Assembly (NCBI RefSeq): GCF_002575655.3
Contig: NC_053039.3
Span: 379,293,633 to 379,357,632 of the forward strand
Source of the DNA: Aegilops tauschii subsp. strangulata
Lineage: Eukaryota > Streptophyta > Magnoliopsida > Poales > Poaceae
DNA: 64,000 nucleotides
Reading direction: 5' to 3'
The notes below the pieces were generated by a model. That model searched no databases, was not told where the DNA came from, and saw nothing but the letters and a program-made list of their open reading frames with translations. The position numbers were made by a program, and so were the translations under genes. Positions 1 to 10,032 of this stretch are shown piece after piece (position 1 is the first letter of the stretch; each line of letters starts with the position of its first letter).

Positions 1-1
1 C

Positions 2-670
2 TCGTTCCGCCTCCTTGCGGCGATGGACCGCCCAAATGGGATCCGCCTGCGCGTCTTCTCCTCCCAGACCGGGCAGTGGGGCACGGCTGTGACGGCCCAA
101 CTTCCTGGTAACATGGTGGTCCACCTCTGCTCCCCTGCCGTCGTGCACCGTGGTGCCGTCCACTGGATATGCGGCACCCGTGCCCTCCCGAATGCGGTGC
201 ACGCACTGGCCGTTCGCCCCGGCCAGGCCGATGTCTCGGTGTGCCGATTCGACCTTCCGCTGCGCGCAGGCATTCACCGCCTGAACCACGCCGCAGAAGC
301 CGTTCGCCTGTTCAGTTCAGCTCAGGGGTGTCTCTCCTTGGTTCTTCTGGATGAACCTTTGATCTCCGTCTGGAACTTCAAAGACAATGGCGCTGATGGC
401 AGGCCCTGGGAGCTTCACAAGACGGTACATCTGATGTCGGTGTTGCCGTCGACAATCTTTGATCCTTCTGCGGAGTGGGGGCTCTCTGTCGTAGCATCGT
501 GCGACCAGAGTGGCTCCTTGTTTTTGCGTGCTGTGGGTGAGGGCGGCCTGTTTGTGCTCAACCTGGAGACGGAGGCGATGTCGAGGGTACGCAACGACCA
601 CTGCGCCAAGTTCCTGTGCCCATATGTGGCGAATCTGAGTTCTTGCCTGGGAGCCATGAAGAATTTCTGA
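2..670 (+). CDS. F-box-type protein, C-terminal part (5' end outside window)
   Basis: The frame is open from base 2 to the TGA ending at 670. An ATG lies at 23, but open codons precede it, so the N-terminus, where an F-box would lie, is probably off the window. The visible part is about 222 residues without membrane segments. It is rich in short hydrophobic strands and has the phrase LISVWNFKD, which resembles the F-box-associated domain of grass F-box proteins. Such proteins present substrates to SCF ubiquitin ligases. The coding bases are GC-rich, especially at third positions, as in many grass genes, and the AT-rich sequence after 670 looks like a 3' UTR. I cannot see the F-box itself, so the assignment rests on general resemblance. 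Another beta-propeller-like or DUF protein is possible. Confidence 0.5.
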   Translation, partial: SFRLLAAMDRPNGIRLRVFSSQTGQWGTAVTAQLPGNMVVHLCSPAVVHRGAVHWICGTRALPNAVHALAVRPGQADVSVCRFDLPLRAGIHRLNHAAEAVRLFSSAQGCLSLVLLDEPLISVWNFKDNGADGRPWELHKTVHLMSVLPSTIFDPSAEWGLSVVASCDQSGSLFLRAVGEGGLFVLNLETEAMSRVRNDHCAKFLCPYVANLSSCLGAMKNF

Positions 671-836
671 TGTTGGACTCAAAATTCAGGTTTCTGAACA
701 CACTAGTTTAATGCATATTAAGAGATGAGTGTTCAGTTCTGTTTCGATGAATTCTACAGGTTTACTCTTATCTGTACTGTTTAAAGTTTCATCAGCTTAT
801 TGTATTTGGCTTTGCTTATTATAGTCTTCATTTCTA

Positions 837-917
837 CTCCCTCTGTCCCAGAATATAAGAACGTTTTTTACACTAGCATAGTATAAAAAACGTTCTTATA
901 TTTTGGGACGGAGGGAG
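837..917. mobile_element. Stowaway MITE (Tc1/Mariner type), 81 bp
   Basis: The element begins CTCCCTCTGTCCCAGAATAT and ends with the near-perfect inverse, ATATTTTGGGACGGAGGGAG. It is flanked by TA on both sides (835-836 and 918-919). Almost the whole element folds into one hairpin. It lies about 170 bp downstream of the F-box stop codon, in the 3' region of that gene. The terminal sequence is the common Triticeae Stowaway type. Confidence 0.9.
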
Positions 918-1729
918 TAATAATCAGTGTCCTCTACTGCTAAACTTGAATTTGGATATGATTACAGTTTGTATGTCCAGTGGGGTTCTATGATGCGAAA
1001 CTGAAAGAAACAGGATTAAATTGTGCCTATTTTCTTCGATTCACTATGCCAATAATGCAATTTGCTGTTTCTTGGAAGGCAAGATTTTAGTTATCCAAGC
1101 CAATGTGAACAATAGGAGAAATTTTATTGCTTTGCATTTGACCACATATTCAATACGAACTGGCTACCTGATTTTTAAAAATTCTGAGGTGACAACTCTT
1201 TTGATCGGGTAGTAAGAGAAAAAAGAACACATAAAAATGGGAATTTGCCAGATTATGATTACTAGAGCTGACAGTTCCATCATATCTGAGAGTTAGTATG
1301 ACACAATATACGTTCCATCATGTCTGAGAATATATGACACAATATATGTTAGTATGACACAATATATGTGCACACAATTTTCTAATATCTAAATAGCCTG
1401 TCCTCACTACTAGATTTCTCTGCACATGTGTGCTTCCATATTGTGAATAGCCAGACATCATCGTGAGTTGTATACGTCATGCAGTAGATATTTCCATATT
1501 GTAAAGTTCAATTAGAAATTTGTGGAGTTGATTTTGATGTCTCTAATTTGTTCAGAATTGGGAATTTTAATTTCTAACAAACACTCAAAGTATGATTGTG
1601 AAGCTGAGGTCAAAACCGAAGCCCTGAAAATAACAATATCATTCTCTCATATTAGTAATGTCTCGATATTCTAGCAAAACATCAGCCTTAAAAGCTAAAA
1701 CAAAAATGTGAAGTCAGGAAACATCTTTA
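918..1729. other. AT-rich stretch with no recognisable gene
   Basis: No coding region with a family resemblance is visible on either strand. Bases 1290-1370 contain an imperfect short repeat: the phrase TATGACACAATATA occurs three times, interleaved with GTTCCATCAT-TCTGAGA. The rest is unstructured AT-rich sequence. Confidence 0.5.
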
Positions 1730-1997
1730 CTCCCTCAATTCCAATGAATAAGGCGCGCATGCATTTTAAAATCTAACTTTAACCATAAATTAGACCAATA
1801 ATACTATATAGTTTTATGACTTAAAAATTATTACATTGAAAACTTCGTTTGTATATGAATACTCTGCGTTTGGTTTAGGGTTAGGGACTACAATGGTATG
1901 ATTTTTTTCAGGTATTACCCACATTTGGTTGGTCTAATTTATGGTCAAACTTCAATTTTGAAATGCGGGCGCACCTTATTCATTCCAATGGAGGGAG
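1730..1997. mobile_element. Stowaway-like MITE, 268 bp
   Basis: The left end CTCCCTCAATTCCAATGAAT and the right end ATTCATTCCAATGGAGGGAG are inverted repeats. The flanks are TA at 1728-1729 and 1998-1999. The interior has a second inverted match: a GCGCGCATGCATTTTAAAAT-type arm against AATTTTGAAATGCGGGCGC near the right end. There is no coding capacity. Confidence 0.85.
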
Positions 1998-2158
1998 TAT
2001 CAACTTGGCTAAATTCTTGAAATTCAAAGTTTATCGACACAACATTGAAAGAAGAACCTTAACTAAGACATATGCTTTTAAATATATATTTTTGAACTTT
2101 TTTATTTTGTAATAGGAAGTCAATGGAATTATGGTTACAAAATTACCATTCCTACTTT

Positions 2159-2380
2159 GGCTGGCCATAATAGTGGTATCTTAGCCGGTATCATGCACTC
2201 GGGACTAGTAAACACGCTGATATGGCAGACAATTAAAGAAGAAAGAGAGAGAGAGAGAGAGTTAGAGTAATATAGAAAGATACAATAACATAATAAATGA
2301 TATGCTACTATGTGTCATGCATGGCAATAAATAAGATAATTTATGACACTATGCACTATAAAAGTAGCATCATGCACTGA
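2159..2380 (-). mobile_element. Truncated Harbinger-like MITE, same family as 15130-15401
   Basis: This stretch matches the reverse complement of the complete element at 15130-15401 over about 220 bp. Shared blocks include the GGCTGGYCATA terminus, AATTAAAGAAGA followed by a GA run, and ATGACACTATGCACTAT. The match stops near 2380, so the other terminus is missing. A (GA)n microsatellite lies at about 2250-2272. Confidence 0.7.
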
Positions 2381-3247
2381 TCATATGGAAGCGGATTAGG
2401 AGCACTCGTCGACGACACACTCAAAAATCACTGTCGGTCGTCTGCCGGCTCGGGATGCGCGCCACTTTTGCCGAAATGAATTTTTACATGTGAATACAGG
2501 ACCAACTAGTATAGCTTAGCAGTGTGTACATGTCCTGCTTCATTTAATATGGTTGGGCCGGGTAAATTCGCCAGCTAAAGTCAGCATTCATTGATCTATA
2601 TTGACTGGTCGGAGACTTTAGCATGTCGCCTTCATGGCCAATTTTGAAAACAGTGTATGTAAGTACAAGTGGTGCGTTGGAGATTGTTTGTTACCGTGGT
2701 AGAAATTGCGTTTATGGATCTCTGCCAATAAATTCAGAAAATGTTTTGCCATACATGGTGGCAAGTAAAGAAAACATGGATGTACGGCATAGAATGGCGC
2801 GTGTACATTCGGACATAAAAATTTGTTATACATAGTGAAGTATCGAGACAACAAGAATTTCATATGACAACAGTTATGTCCGGCATGGAATGGCGCGTGT
2901 ACAGTCGGAGATAAGAATTTGTTATACATAGTGAAGAATCGAGACGACAAGAATTTCATATGACAACGATTAGGATTAAAACCGTTGGTAGGCGTTACAA
3001 GTTCACAAGCACTAAGCAACCACATCAGGTGCTTTGTGAGAAGAAAAAATTACATAGTGGTTGGAAATACTAGTCCGGCCTAGGCGGACAGATGGATTAC
3101 TGATTTCTAAAGACATATCAGCATATTGTAACAACATCGGGTCTCCATGCCAGATCGGCAGAACAATAAACAAGTACTGGTTGTGCTAACAGTTGCACAT
3201 TAGGGGAAGAGGTCGCAGCAGTGTAATCTTGGCAAAATACAAGCGGT
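2381..3247. other. Non-coding stretch between MITE remnant and GRF gene
   Basis: No protein family is recognised here. The only structure I see is the 96-bp tandem duplication listed separately. The part near 3100-3247 may be the 3' UTR of the minus-strand GRF zinc-finger gene that ends at 3248. Confidence 0.4.
2785..2971. repeat. 96-bp tandem duplication, two copies
   Basis: The copies are 2785-2880 and 2881-2971 (second incomplete at its end). Both start CGGCAT-GAATGGCGCGTGTAC and contain TTTGTTATACATAGTGAAG and GAATTTCATATGACAAC. The period is exactly 96 bp and there are only a handful of differences. The repeat also creates an apparent repetitive reading frame on the minus strand, which I do not regard as a gene. 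Confidence 0.85.
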
Positions 3248-3664
3248 TCAGGCGACCCTGCAGCATACGAACAGCACGGCGAGCAGATTCAATGCCAGAA
3301 GGGCGATGATGATGCGGTGGAACTTCCTGTCTTCACGAGAAGGGATGGTGAACAGCCTGGGCCATTTGGCGCGAATGACGTTTATGTAGTTCTCCTCCCA
3401 TTTCCAGAAGTTGCACTTGCGAGACTAGAACAGAAAAATGGAACTTGAAATTTATAGCAAGAAACACAACAAAATGTAAACAGGTTAGTAAAGATGCCTG
3501 GTACGTACCCACTCGTGCTAGCACTTGTAGAAGTGCTTGCCTGGATTGGTGTTTGTGCGGGATACCCAACACTGAACCATGCCATTGTTGCAGAATGGGC
3601 AAACTATGAGTGGCAGGGGTGCCTGCTCCTCTAGTGCAACAAGGGGAGCGCTGGAGCTTGACAT
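3248..3664 (-). pseudogene. GRF-type zinc-finger protein with C-terminal membrane segment, interrupted by an in-frame TAG
   Basis: The two exons are 3664-3509 and 3424-3248 with an 84-bp intron (GTACGT donor at 3508, TTCTAG acceptor at 3425). Exon 1 starts MSSSSAPLVALEEQ and carries the GRF zinc-finger core: CPFC, an NPGKHFYKC stretch, and the fourth cysteine in CNFWKWEEN at the start of exon 2. The frames join in phase. Exon 2 ends with a hydrophobic segment (about IIIALLALNLLAVLFVCC) and a TGA at 3248-3250, giving a short tail-anchored protein. The family is common in grasses and binds zinc, but its cellular role is mostly unknown. A TAG at 3518-3520 lies inside the finger loop, immediately after FYKC. 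This would truncate the protein, so I call it a pseudogene, but an unusual splice pattern cannot be excluded. Confidence 0.62.
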
Positions 3665-4076
3665 GGCAATGAGAACCATATAAGAATGGGACAGAGCGTA
3701 GCTGAGGAAGAGCTGAGCTGAGAATGAAACTCCTTGGGGAAGATATGGTGTGGTGAAGAAGATGGCCTCTTTTAAGCCAAGGAGGTAGGAGGAAGATGAG
3801 CGTGTGCATTTAATTGTAATAGGGTAGTTGGAGGTTGGTAGTTGTGTCTGGATCCATCTACTTTGGACAGGAACTATCTGCGGCGGGACATAACGCGTGC
3901 ATTGTACTTCTTCTATACACCACAGTGAAAAAGATGACATGATTCTGAAAAGCTGGCAATACAATGTTTCTATTATAGTGGGTTCGGATCCCAATGCGAA
4001 TGGATGCGCATGATTTCAGTGGGCATGGTCGCCGTGTGCTCCTATGCAATTTCGGGTATCATATGCATGATACTAA
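3665..4076. other. Upstream region of the GRF gene, no gene seen
   Basis: This is the region 5' of the minus-strand GRF reading frame. An open frame continues upstream of the chosen ATG to 3994, but the added residues show no family resemblance. I therefore take the ATG at 3662-3664 as the start. No clear TATA box was identified. Confidence 0.35.
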
Positions 4077-4391
4077 GGCCCCTCTCAATGCTCCACCTTG
4101 TACAGGTGCTAAGCCTTTCACGTAGGCAAAAAATCTGATGTGGCAAGTTATTTAAGAGGAGAGAGATGGGTGTGGTGACCCTAGGAAGAAATAATGCTAA
4201 GCGTGTGAATCTAGACAAAACATTTAAATGGTGGAAGCCCTCCAATACATGAAGAGTTTTAGTTGCTAAATCATTAAAGAAAGCAAGCTTAGCTACCATA
4301 AGCTAAACACCTATGCATTGAGGAGTATAGTTGCTAAGCTATTTAATGTGCTTAGCACCTCATCTAAGCACCGATGCACAATGCAACAGCC
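4077..4391. mobile_element. Harbinger-like MITE, about 315 bp
   Basis: The left end GGCCCCTCTCAATGC and the right end GCACAATGCAACAGCC are imperfect inverted repeats. TAA occurs immediately outside both ends (4074-4076 and 4392-4394), as expected for a PIF/Harbinger-type 3-bp TSD. The interior is non-coding, with repeated GCTTAGC-type motifs. Confidence 0.6.
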
Positions 4392-4394
4392 TAA

Positions 4395-4670
4395 GGCTAT
4401 CCATAGTGGGAGTAACTTCAGCAATAATATAAAGTCCAACTCAGCAAATTTGCTTATGTGGCAATGATTTAATGAGAAGAGAGATAATTAACATAGCTAG
4501 TCACTCAAACTACGAGTAATATCACACATACCAAAACAAGATGAGTCTACAAGTTAATAAATAAAGTGTTGCATGACACCACATATATGTTACTCCCCAC
4601 TATAGAGGTAGTAACATATGCATATTACTAGTCTAAGTTACTCTCCATTATGACCCCACTATGAGTAGCC
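4395..4670. mobile_element. Harbinger-like MITE, about 276 bp
   Basis: The left end GGCTATCCATAGTGGGAGTA is an inverted match to the right end, whose reverse complement begins GGCTACTCATAGTGGGG. The TAA at 4392-4394 precedes it and is shared with the neighbouring MITE. A matching TAA is not obvious after 4670. The interior is non-coding. Confidence 0.65.
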
Positions 4671-4732
4671 ACCCATGTAGGTTTTTATTTTGAAACCATA
4701 CTCCTGCATGTTAATTAATGGTTGGGACACGG

Positions 4733-5202
4733 TGTCGGTGTCAAAACCAGCAGATCTCGGGTAGGGGGTCCCGAACTGTGCGTCTAAGGTTGATGATAAT
4801 AGGAGACGGGGGACACGATGTTTACCCAGGTTCGGGCCCTCTCGATGGAGGTAATACCCTACTTCCTGCTTGATTGATCTTGATGAATATGAGGATTACA
4901 AGAGTTGATCTACCACGAGATCGTAATGGCTAAACCCTTGATGTCTAGCATGTATGATTGTGATTGCCTCTACGGACTAAACCCTCCGGTTTATATAGAC
5001 ACCGAACGGGACTAGGGTTGTACAAAGTCGGTTACAGAGAAAGGAATCTTCATATCCGAACGCTAAGCTTTCCATCCACGCCAAGGAGAGTCCCATCCGG
5101 ACACGGAAAAAAGTCTTCTGTCTTGTATCTTCATAGCCCATTAGTCCGGCCCATGTTACACAGCCCGGACGCCCGAGGACCCCTTAATCCAGGACTCCCT
5201 CA
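4733..5202 (-). repeat. 3' LTR of element F
   Basis: In plus orientation it starts TGTCGGTGTCAAAACC and ends CCAGGACTCCCTCA. It aligns end to end with 13345-13814. A purine-rich tract in minus reading (TGGTTCAGGGGCTAC, 5203-5217) borders it and is the likely polypurine tract. Confidence 0.88.
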
Positions 5203-5742
5203 GTAGCCCCTGAACCAGGCTTCAATGACGAGGTGTCCGGCGCGCCGATTGTCTTCGGCATTGCAAGGCGGGTTCCTCCTCCGAATACTCAAAAGCAGCC
5301 AGAAAACGTGTCCGGCTCTGCAAAGCAAGTACCACACACAACCGCAGAGAGTATAATATTTCACGATTCCAATCTACTGACAACTTTTGTAGCGCGACAT
5401 TACGTCGCTGCCCGGCCATTTTTTCGAACCGTTTTTTAGCCTCCCGCTCCACGTTTCAAGATGCGGTTTTCATTGGCATGTCTTGTCAAAGCAGAGATCG
5501 TGTCCCCTTATTGCGGGATTCTCATCAATACGGGCATGGGTAATCCAACCGCGCCGCCTGCACGACCCTTGGGGAATAGGCGAGTTTTAAGGCGAGTGGG
5601 GAGGCGCTTGATATTCGCTGCATTTATAAGGAGACAAGGATTCACCCCCTTTCACCCACGCCTTCCCTCTCTCTGCCCACCCATTCTCGAGCTCCAGCGC
5701 CCAAGCTCTCATCCTCTCCGCCTCAAAAAAAGCACTCCAACC

Positions 5743-8700
5743 ATGTCCGGATCTGGAGCGCAGGGCAAGTGGATGGTTTCCTCTGTCAAGGAGAAGGACA
5801 TCACGAAGCTCCGAGAGGCCGGGTACTTGGCCAAGGAAATCGCCCACCGGCTTCCGGCCAAGGGCAGATCGTCCCCACCCGGAGCCCCATGAGAGGGTAG
5901 TGTTCATCCCCCACTTCGTCCGCGGGCTGGGATTTCCTCTCCACCCATTCGTCTGCGGGCTCATGTTCTACTACTGGCTGGATTTCCATGATCCGGCCCC
6001 CAACTCCTTCCTCAACATCTCGGCATTTATTGTCGTGTGCGAGGCCTTCCTCCGCATCCCACCCCACTTCGGACTGTGGTTAAAGATCTTCAGTGTGAAG
6101 TCGAAGGTGGTGGGTGGTCAACACGCAGAGTGCGGAGGCGCCATGGTGAGCAAGATGCCCAACGTCTCATGGCCCAAAGGTACCTTCATGGAGACCGTCA
6201 AAGGGTGGCAACAACAGTGGTTCTACATCACAGAGCCTCGCGACGCCACCTGGGCCGCGGCTCCTGAATTCCAGTCTGGAGCACCGATGCAGCTCACCTC
6301 CTGGCTAGAGAAGGGCCTGGACTGGTCTTCGTCGGACGAGCTGACAACGCTTCAAACGCGCATCAGGATCATGGTAGACAAGAACATCAAGCTCGTCAAT
6401 GTGATCCAGGTGATGCTTGTTCGCCGGATCCTTCCATGCCAAAGCCGGACTTGCCATTTGTGGGAGTTCGATCCGGCCGAGCACCAGACCTTGCAACAGT
6501 TCTTTGGCACTACGCACGAGGACATCTGGAAGGTGCTCTTTAAGGCCAACGAGACGTGGCCGGCGACGACCGAGGACCGTGGGCACGACCTGGCCCATCC
6601 CACCAGTCTGGTAAGTTTTTCGTATTTCAAGGTGTATCCTTTACTTGCATACTCAAGGAAGATGTCTAACCTTCCCTATTTGTTTTTTCAGGGCTGGACA
6701 AAGAAGGCGGAGCGGATTCAATGTCCGTCTCCGCTGCCCGAAAACCCAGCAATCCCACTTCTGACGAAGATGCTGGTTCCGGCGCCCTACCAAGCGCCGG
6801 AGAAGAAGGCCAAGGAGACCAGGAGTGGCCCCCGCCGTAAGGGCACTTCGGACGTGGCGTCCGAAGACGCCGAGACACACTCCTCCACTGCCGAGGATGA
6901 CGACGAGGAGGAAGAGAGCAACTCTCCCCCCGAGGGGGGAAGGAAGAAAAGGGTGGCCTCCACGCATCTAGAGGCAGAGGCGTCCAAGAAGGGGAAGGTT
7001 TCCCTCGCGGACAACTCCGCGTGGGACATCGACAGTAGCTCCGAGTGGCGCCCCAGGGATAAGCCCCTGGCCGAATCGTAAGTACTCAAAGACGCACACA
7101 CATATCCAGCTCCTTTACTTCATGGTTTTAACATGTTGAATCATGCGCTGTAGTCCGGCTCGTTCCGACCTCCAGCGATCCTCATCTTCGGGGAATTCGC
7201 TGGATCCGAAGGTGATGGATAGCAGGTCCCTTCTGGCGGCCTCTTCTCCCAAGACTACGGAGGATGCTGAAGTGCTGTCCTGAAGGACCCTCCCGGATCA
7301 GGGGGAGGCATAGGAGGCCGTCACGGTGGCGCCAGAGGATGATACCTCGGCCGCCGGACACATGGGGTAGCAGATCCCTATGGAAACTGGCGATGGGGGC
7401 CATATCCAATTCAGCCCCCAACTGAATACAATTCCGGAGACCTATACGACTCCGGAATCAGGCAAGCAGCCTCCTTCGAAAGAAGGAGGTCCACCGATTC
7501 CACCGGTGACCTCTGTCCATCCAGAGGCACCGGATACTCTACTGGAAGCGCTGCAAAGCGCTTCCATTGTTGAGGAACACCGTATCCTTATGGGTACGAT
7601 GGTTGAGAGGGTTCAGTTCGCTAAAAGTGGACTGAACGAAGCCTGCACCAGCCTTCTAACAGGCTTTGAGGTAAGCAACGCAATTGTATGAAAAGAATAT
7701 CATAGTATAGACAGTAGCCCCTGAGACTCTGTCCGGTGTTCGGAAAGAAAAGCCGGACAGAGGATCAAATAACTTTCGCAGGAGACTAACCAGACATGTC
7801 TATGTGAATAAGCAGGCGCCGTTGCTGGCTGCGACCTCCCATTCTGCCAAAGTCTCCGGACTGAAGCAGAGTCTGGAGCGGGTCGAGGAAGAGCTCGGCT
7901 GTGTGAAAAAAACAGCTGGAGGACAAGCAAGGTATGCAATGACCTTTTGTAGATCCAGAAAGGATGAATGATTTGTGTTGACTATAGCGCCATGATATTT
8001 TGTAGGAGCGGCGACCGAGGTGGAGACCCTCAAGAAGGCGATGGCCGAGGCCCAGAAGAGAGCGGCGGAGGAACAAGCCGCCCGCGAAAAGCACGAGGCT
8101 AGGGTCGGTGAGGTCCAACAGGAGCTCCAGGACGCCGTGAAGAAATGCGAGTCCTTGGAGCGCAATATTGCGGATCAAGAGTCCGAACTTTCCAAGGCCC
8201 GCCAAAGCGACAAGATGCCCGGGTTGAAGCCTAGGGCACCCTCCAGGAAATCCAGGAGGCCAGGAAAATCGCGGCGGGTAAGGCCTTTATTATGCAGAGC
8301 AAATATGTGAAGAAAAGGTACCTCTTACTAACCCGAATTTGGAGTTCTTCAGGAGCGTTTGCGGATCTGGCGCCCAGTGTTGCTGACGCTGCCGAGTTTT
8401 TCCGAGCCGAAGAAGGGAGCTCAACGGAGAAGCTGTTTTGGTCGCAATATCTTGTGCCAGAGCATCCGGTGCCCTTTAGCGATTAGCTAAAACAGCTGAC
8501 CGAACTGCATAGGGTGGCCGAACTGGCCATGAAGGATTTGATAATCCGTCTATGGCCAGTCGAAGCCATACCAAGCAGCTACTTCGGACTCGCGAAGCGG
8601 CTGGTCAATGTCTGCCCCCGGCTTGATGCCATCAAGCGGTCGGTCTGCATCGAAGGTGCGCGGATGGCCTTCGCCCGTGTCAAGGTGCAGTGGGCGAAGA

Positions 8701-8837
8701 TGGACGCCGTCAAGCTCGCGACCGAGGGACCGCCCGCGGGCAAGGAGCACCGCACGCCCGAGCGGTATTTTGATGATGTCCTGAAGGGATCCCGCATTGT
8801 AGAGGGCCAGTGTTCAAAAGACATTATCTTTGAATGA
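5743..8837 (+). pseudogene. Antisense multi-exon ORF of element F, 'putative gypsy-type transposon' domain (PF04195-like)
   Basis: The gene starts ATG at 5743 (MSGSGAQGKWMV) and runs opposite to gag. The main part (5882-6610) has the phrases FIPHFVRGLGFPLHPFV, LLFKANETWP-like blocks and LWEFDPAEHQTLQQFF, which I recognise from plant proteins annotated with the 'putative gypsy type transposon' domain. An 81-bp intron (6611-6691, GTAAGT donor, TTTTTTCAG acceptor) is followed by an acidic, low-complexity exon up to 7077, where another GTAAGT follows. Later exon-like pieces are at 7380-7670, at about 7800-7932, a coiled-coil at 8010-8220 rich in Ala, Glu and Lys, and a C-terminal block at 8350-8834. 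Breaks seen are a net 2-nt loss near 5866-5881, a TGA at about 7280 and a TAG near 8485. The function is unknown. It travels with the retrotransposon rather than being a host locus. Confidence 0.65.
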
Positions 8838-10032
8838 AGATATTCATGTTAACCCTCCTGTATTATGGAACAATGCCGTTATGTAATATAATGCTTAAAA
8901 TTTTACCTCCTGTGCGGCCGTTTTGTTAAATCTGAGAGTTGGCCAGTCGTCGGCTTCAGCCCCCACGTAGGTAGTATGGGGGTGTTCAGGATGGAATCTA
9001 AACACTCTTGATCCAAAAGTTTGGTCCTTTAAGGAGGTGTTTAGCACAACGAACCAGGCAATCAGACTATGTGGCTTTATCACCCTCACTTAGCCATAGT
9101 AGTTTGACAATAGAAATGTAGGCGCAACCCCTAGCTAGTATTTAATCTGGACTAGGGTACTGTAGACACCTGATCAGGTGAAGGCCGATTCGTCGCACAA
9201 TGCGGAAAAAATTGCAAAAGAGTTTTAACCTCCGAATAGCTGACCAGCTCTCGCCGCATCATGATAGTCAGTTTTCGGCTTTCTCTACTGAGGTCTTTGC
9301 TCGGATAAACCAGAAACACAATCGCAGTAGTTCTCCCTTTACTACCCTAGCCGATTGGACGGAACGTAAGGTAGCAAGCACAGGAGCCGGGCAACCCAAC
9401 TATTGACCAAAGACATGATTCAGAGCCGATGCATATAATGCTAAAATTCGGGGTGCCGAACTGTACTGTAAAAGTGTTCGGACTTTGTTGCCATAGTATG
9501 GAGCACAATGAAGCCCCTAGCCAATTTAAAGCATACCAAAGTGTACGGGTGCAATCGAGGAGAATAGCGAAATAAAATGAAGTAGTAAGCTAGTGCCACA
9601 TAAGTTAGGCCGCAAACTGTTTCCATTATAGTTTGATTAATACGTCAAAGCGTATTTGTACAAATAGTGCGATAAGCAACAGGGCTATTTAACATGCCCA
9701 GATCAAGGGGGAGCTGCGTGCGGGTCCTGAAAACAGGTAGAATGATCGTCAAGAAGAACATCTAGAGATTCCTCCACACGTATATGCTGCTTGCCGCCTA
9801 TCCATCCTTCGAAAGGACCGATGATCAGGCCGTCGGGAGGGGCCTGTAGAAAGGAAACTTGAAAAGGATAAAAATAAAAAGGAAGGTATGTGTGCCCAGG
9901 GAAGGTCGAGCCGTATTATGGACCACAATCTAGTTATACCTCTATCTCTGCCCATGGTATTTTGAGTGTGTAGTTATGTACGTGCGGTACGTATGCCGCC
10001 ATTTGGTCGGGACTGAGACGGAGGCCGAATTG
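8838..10032. other. Interior of element F without recognisable coding sequence
   Basis: This is where reverse transcriptase, RNase H and integrase would be expected downstream of protease in minus reading. I find no YXDD box, no HHCC finger and no DDE-like blocks on either strand. The stretch appears to be spacer between the protease remnant and the antisense gene. Confidence 0.55.

Noticed and set aside
1290..1370. Short repeated phrases that could suggest a CRISPR-like or satellite array
   Set aside because: Only two to three imperfect units, AT-rich, no regular spacers, and a plant nuclear context.
2618..3025. Minus-strand frame of 135 residues with internally repeated CHMKFL-type phrases
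   Set aside because: The repetition is only the 96-bp DNA duplication read in frame. There is no family resemblance or gene context.
4077..4670. One single 590-bp element instead of two MITEs
   Set aside because: The two halves have separate inverted-repeat pairs, and the TAA triplet lies exactly between them.
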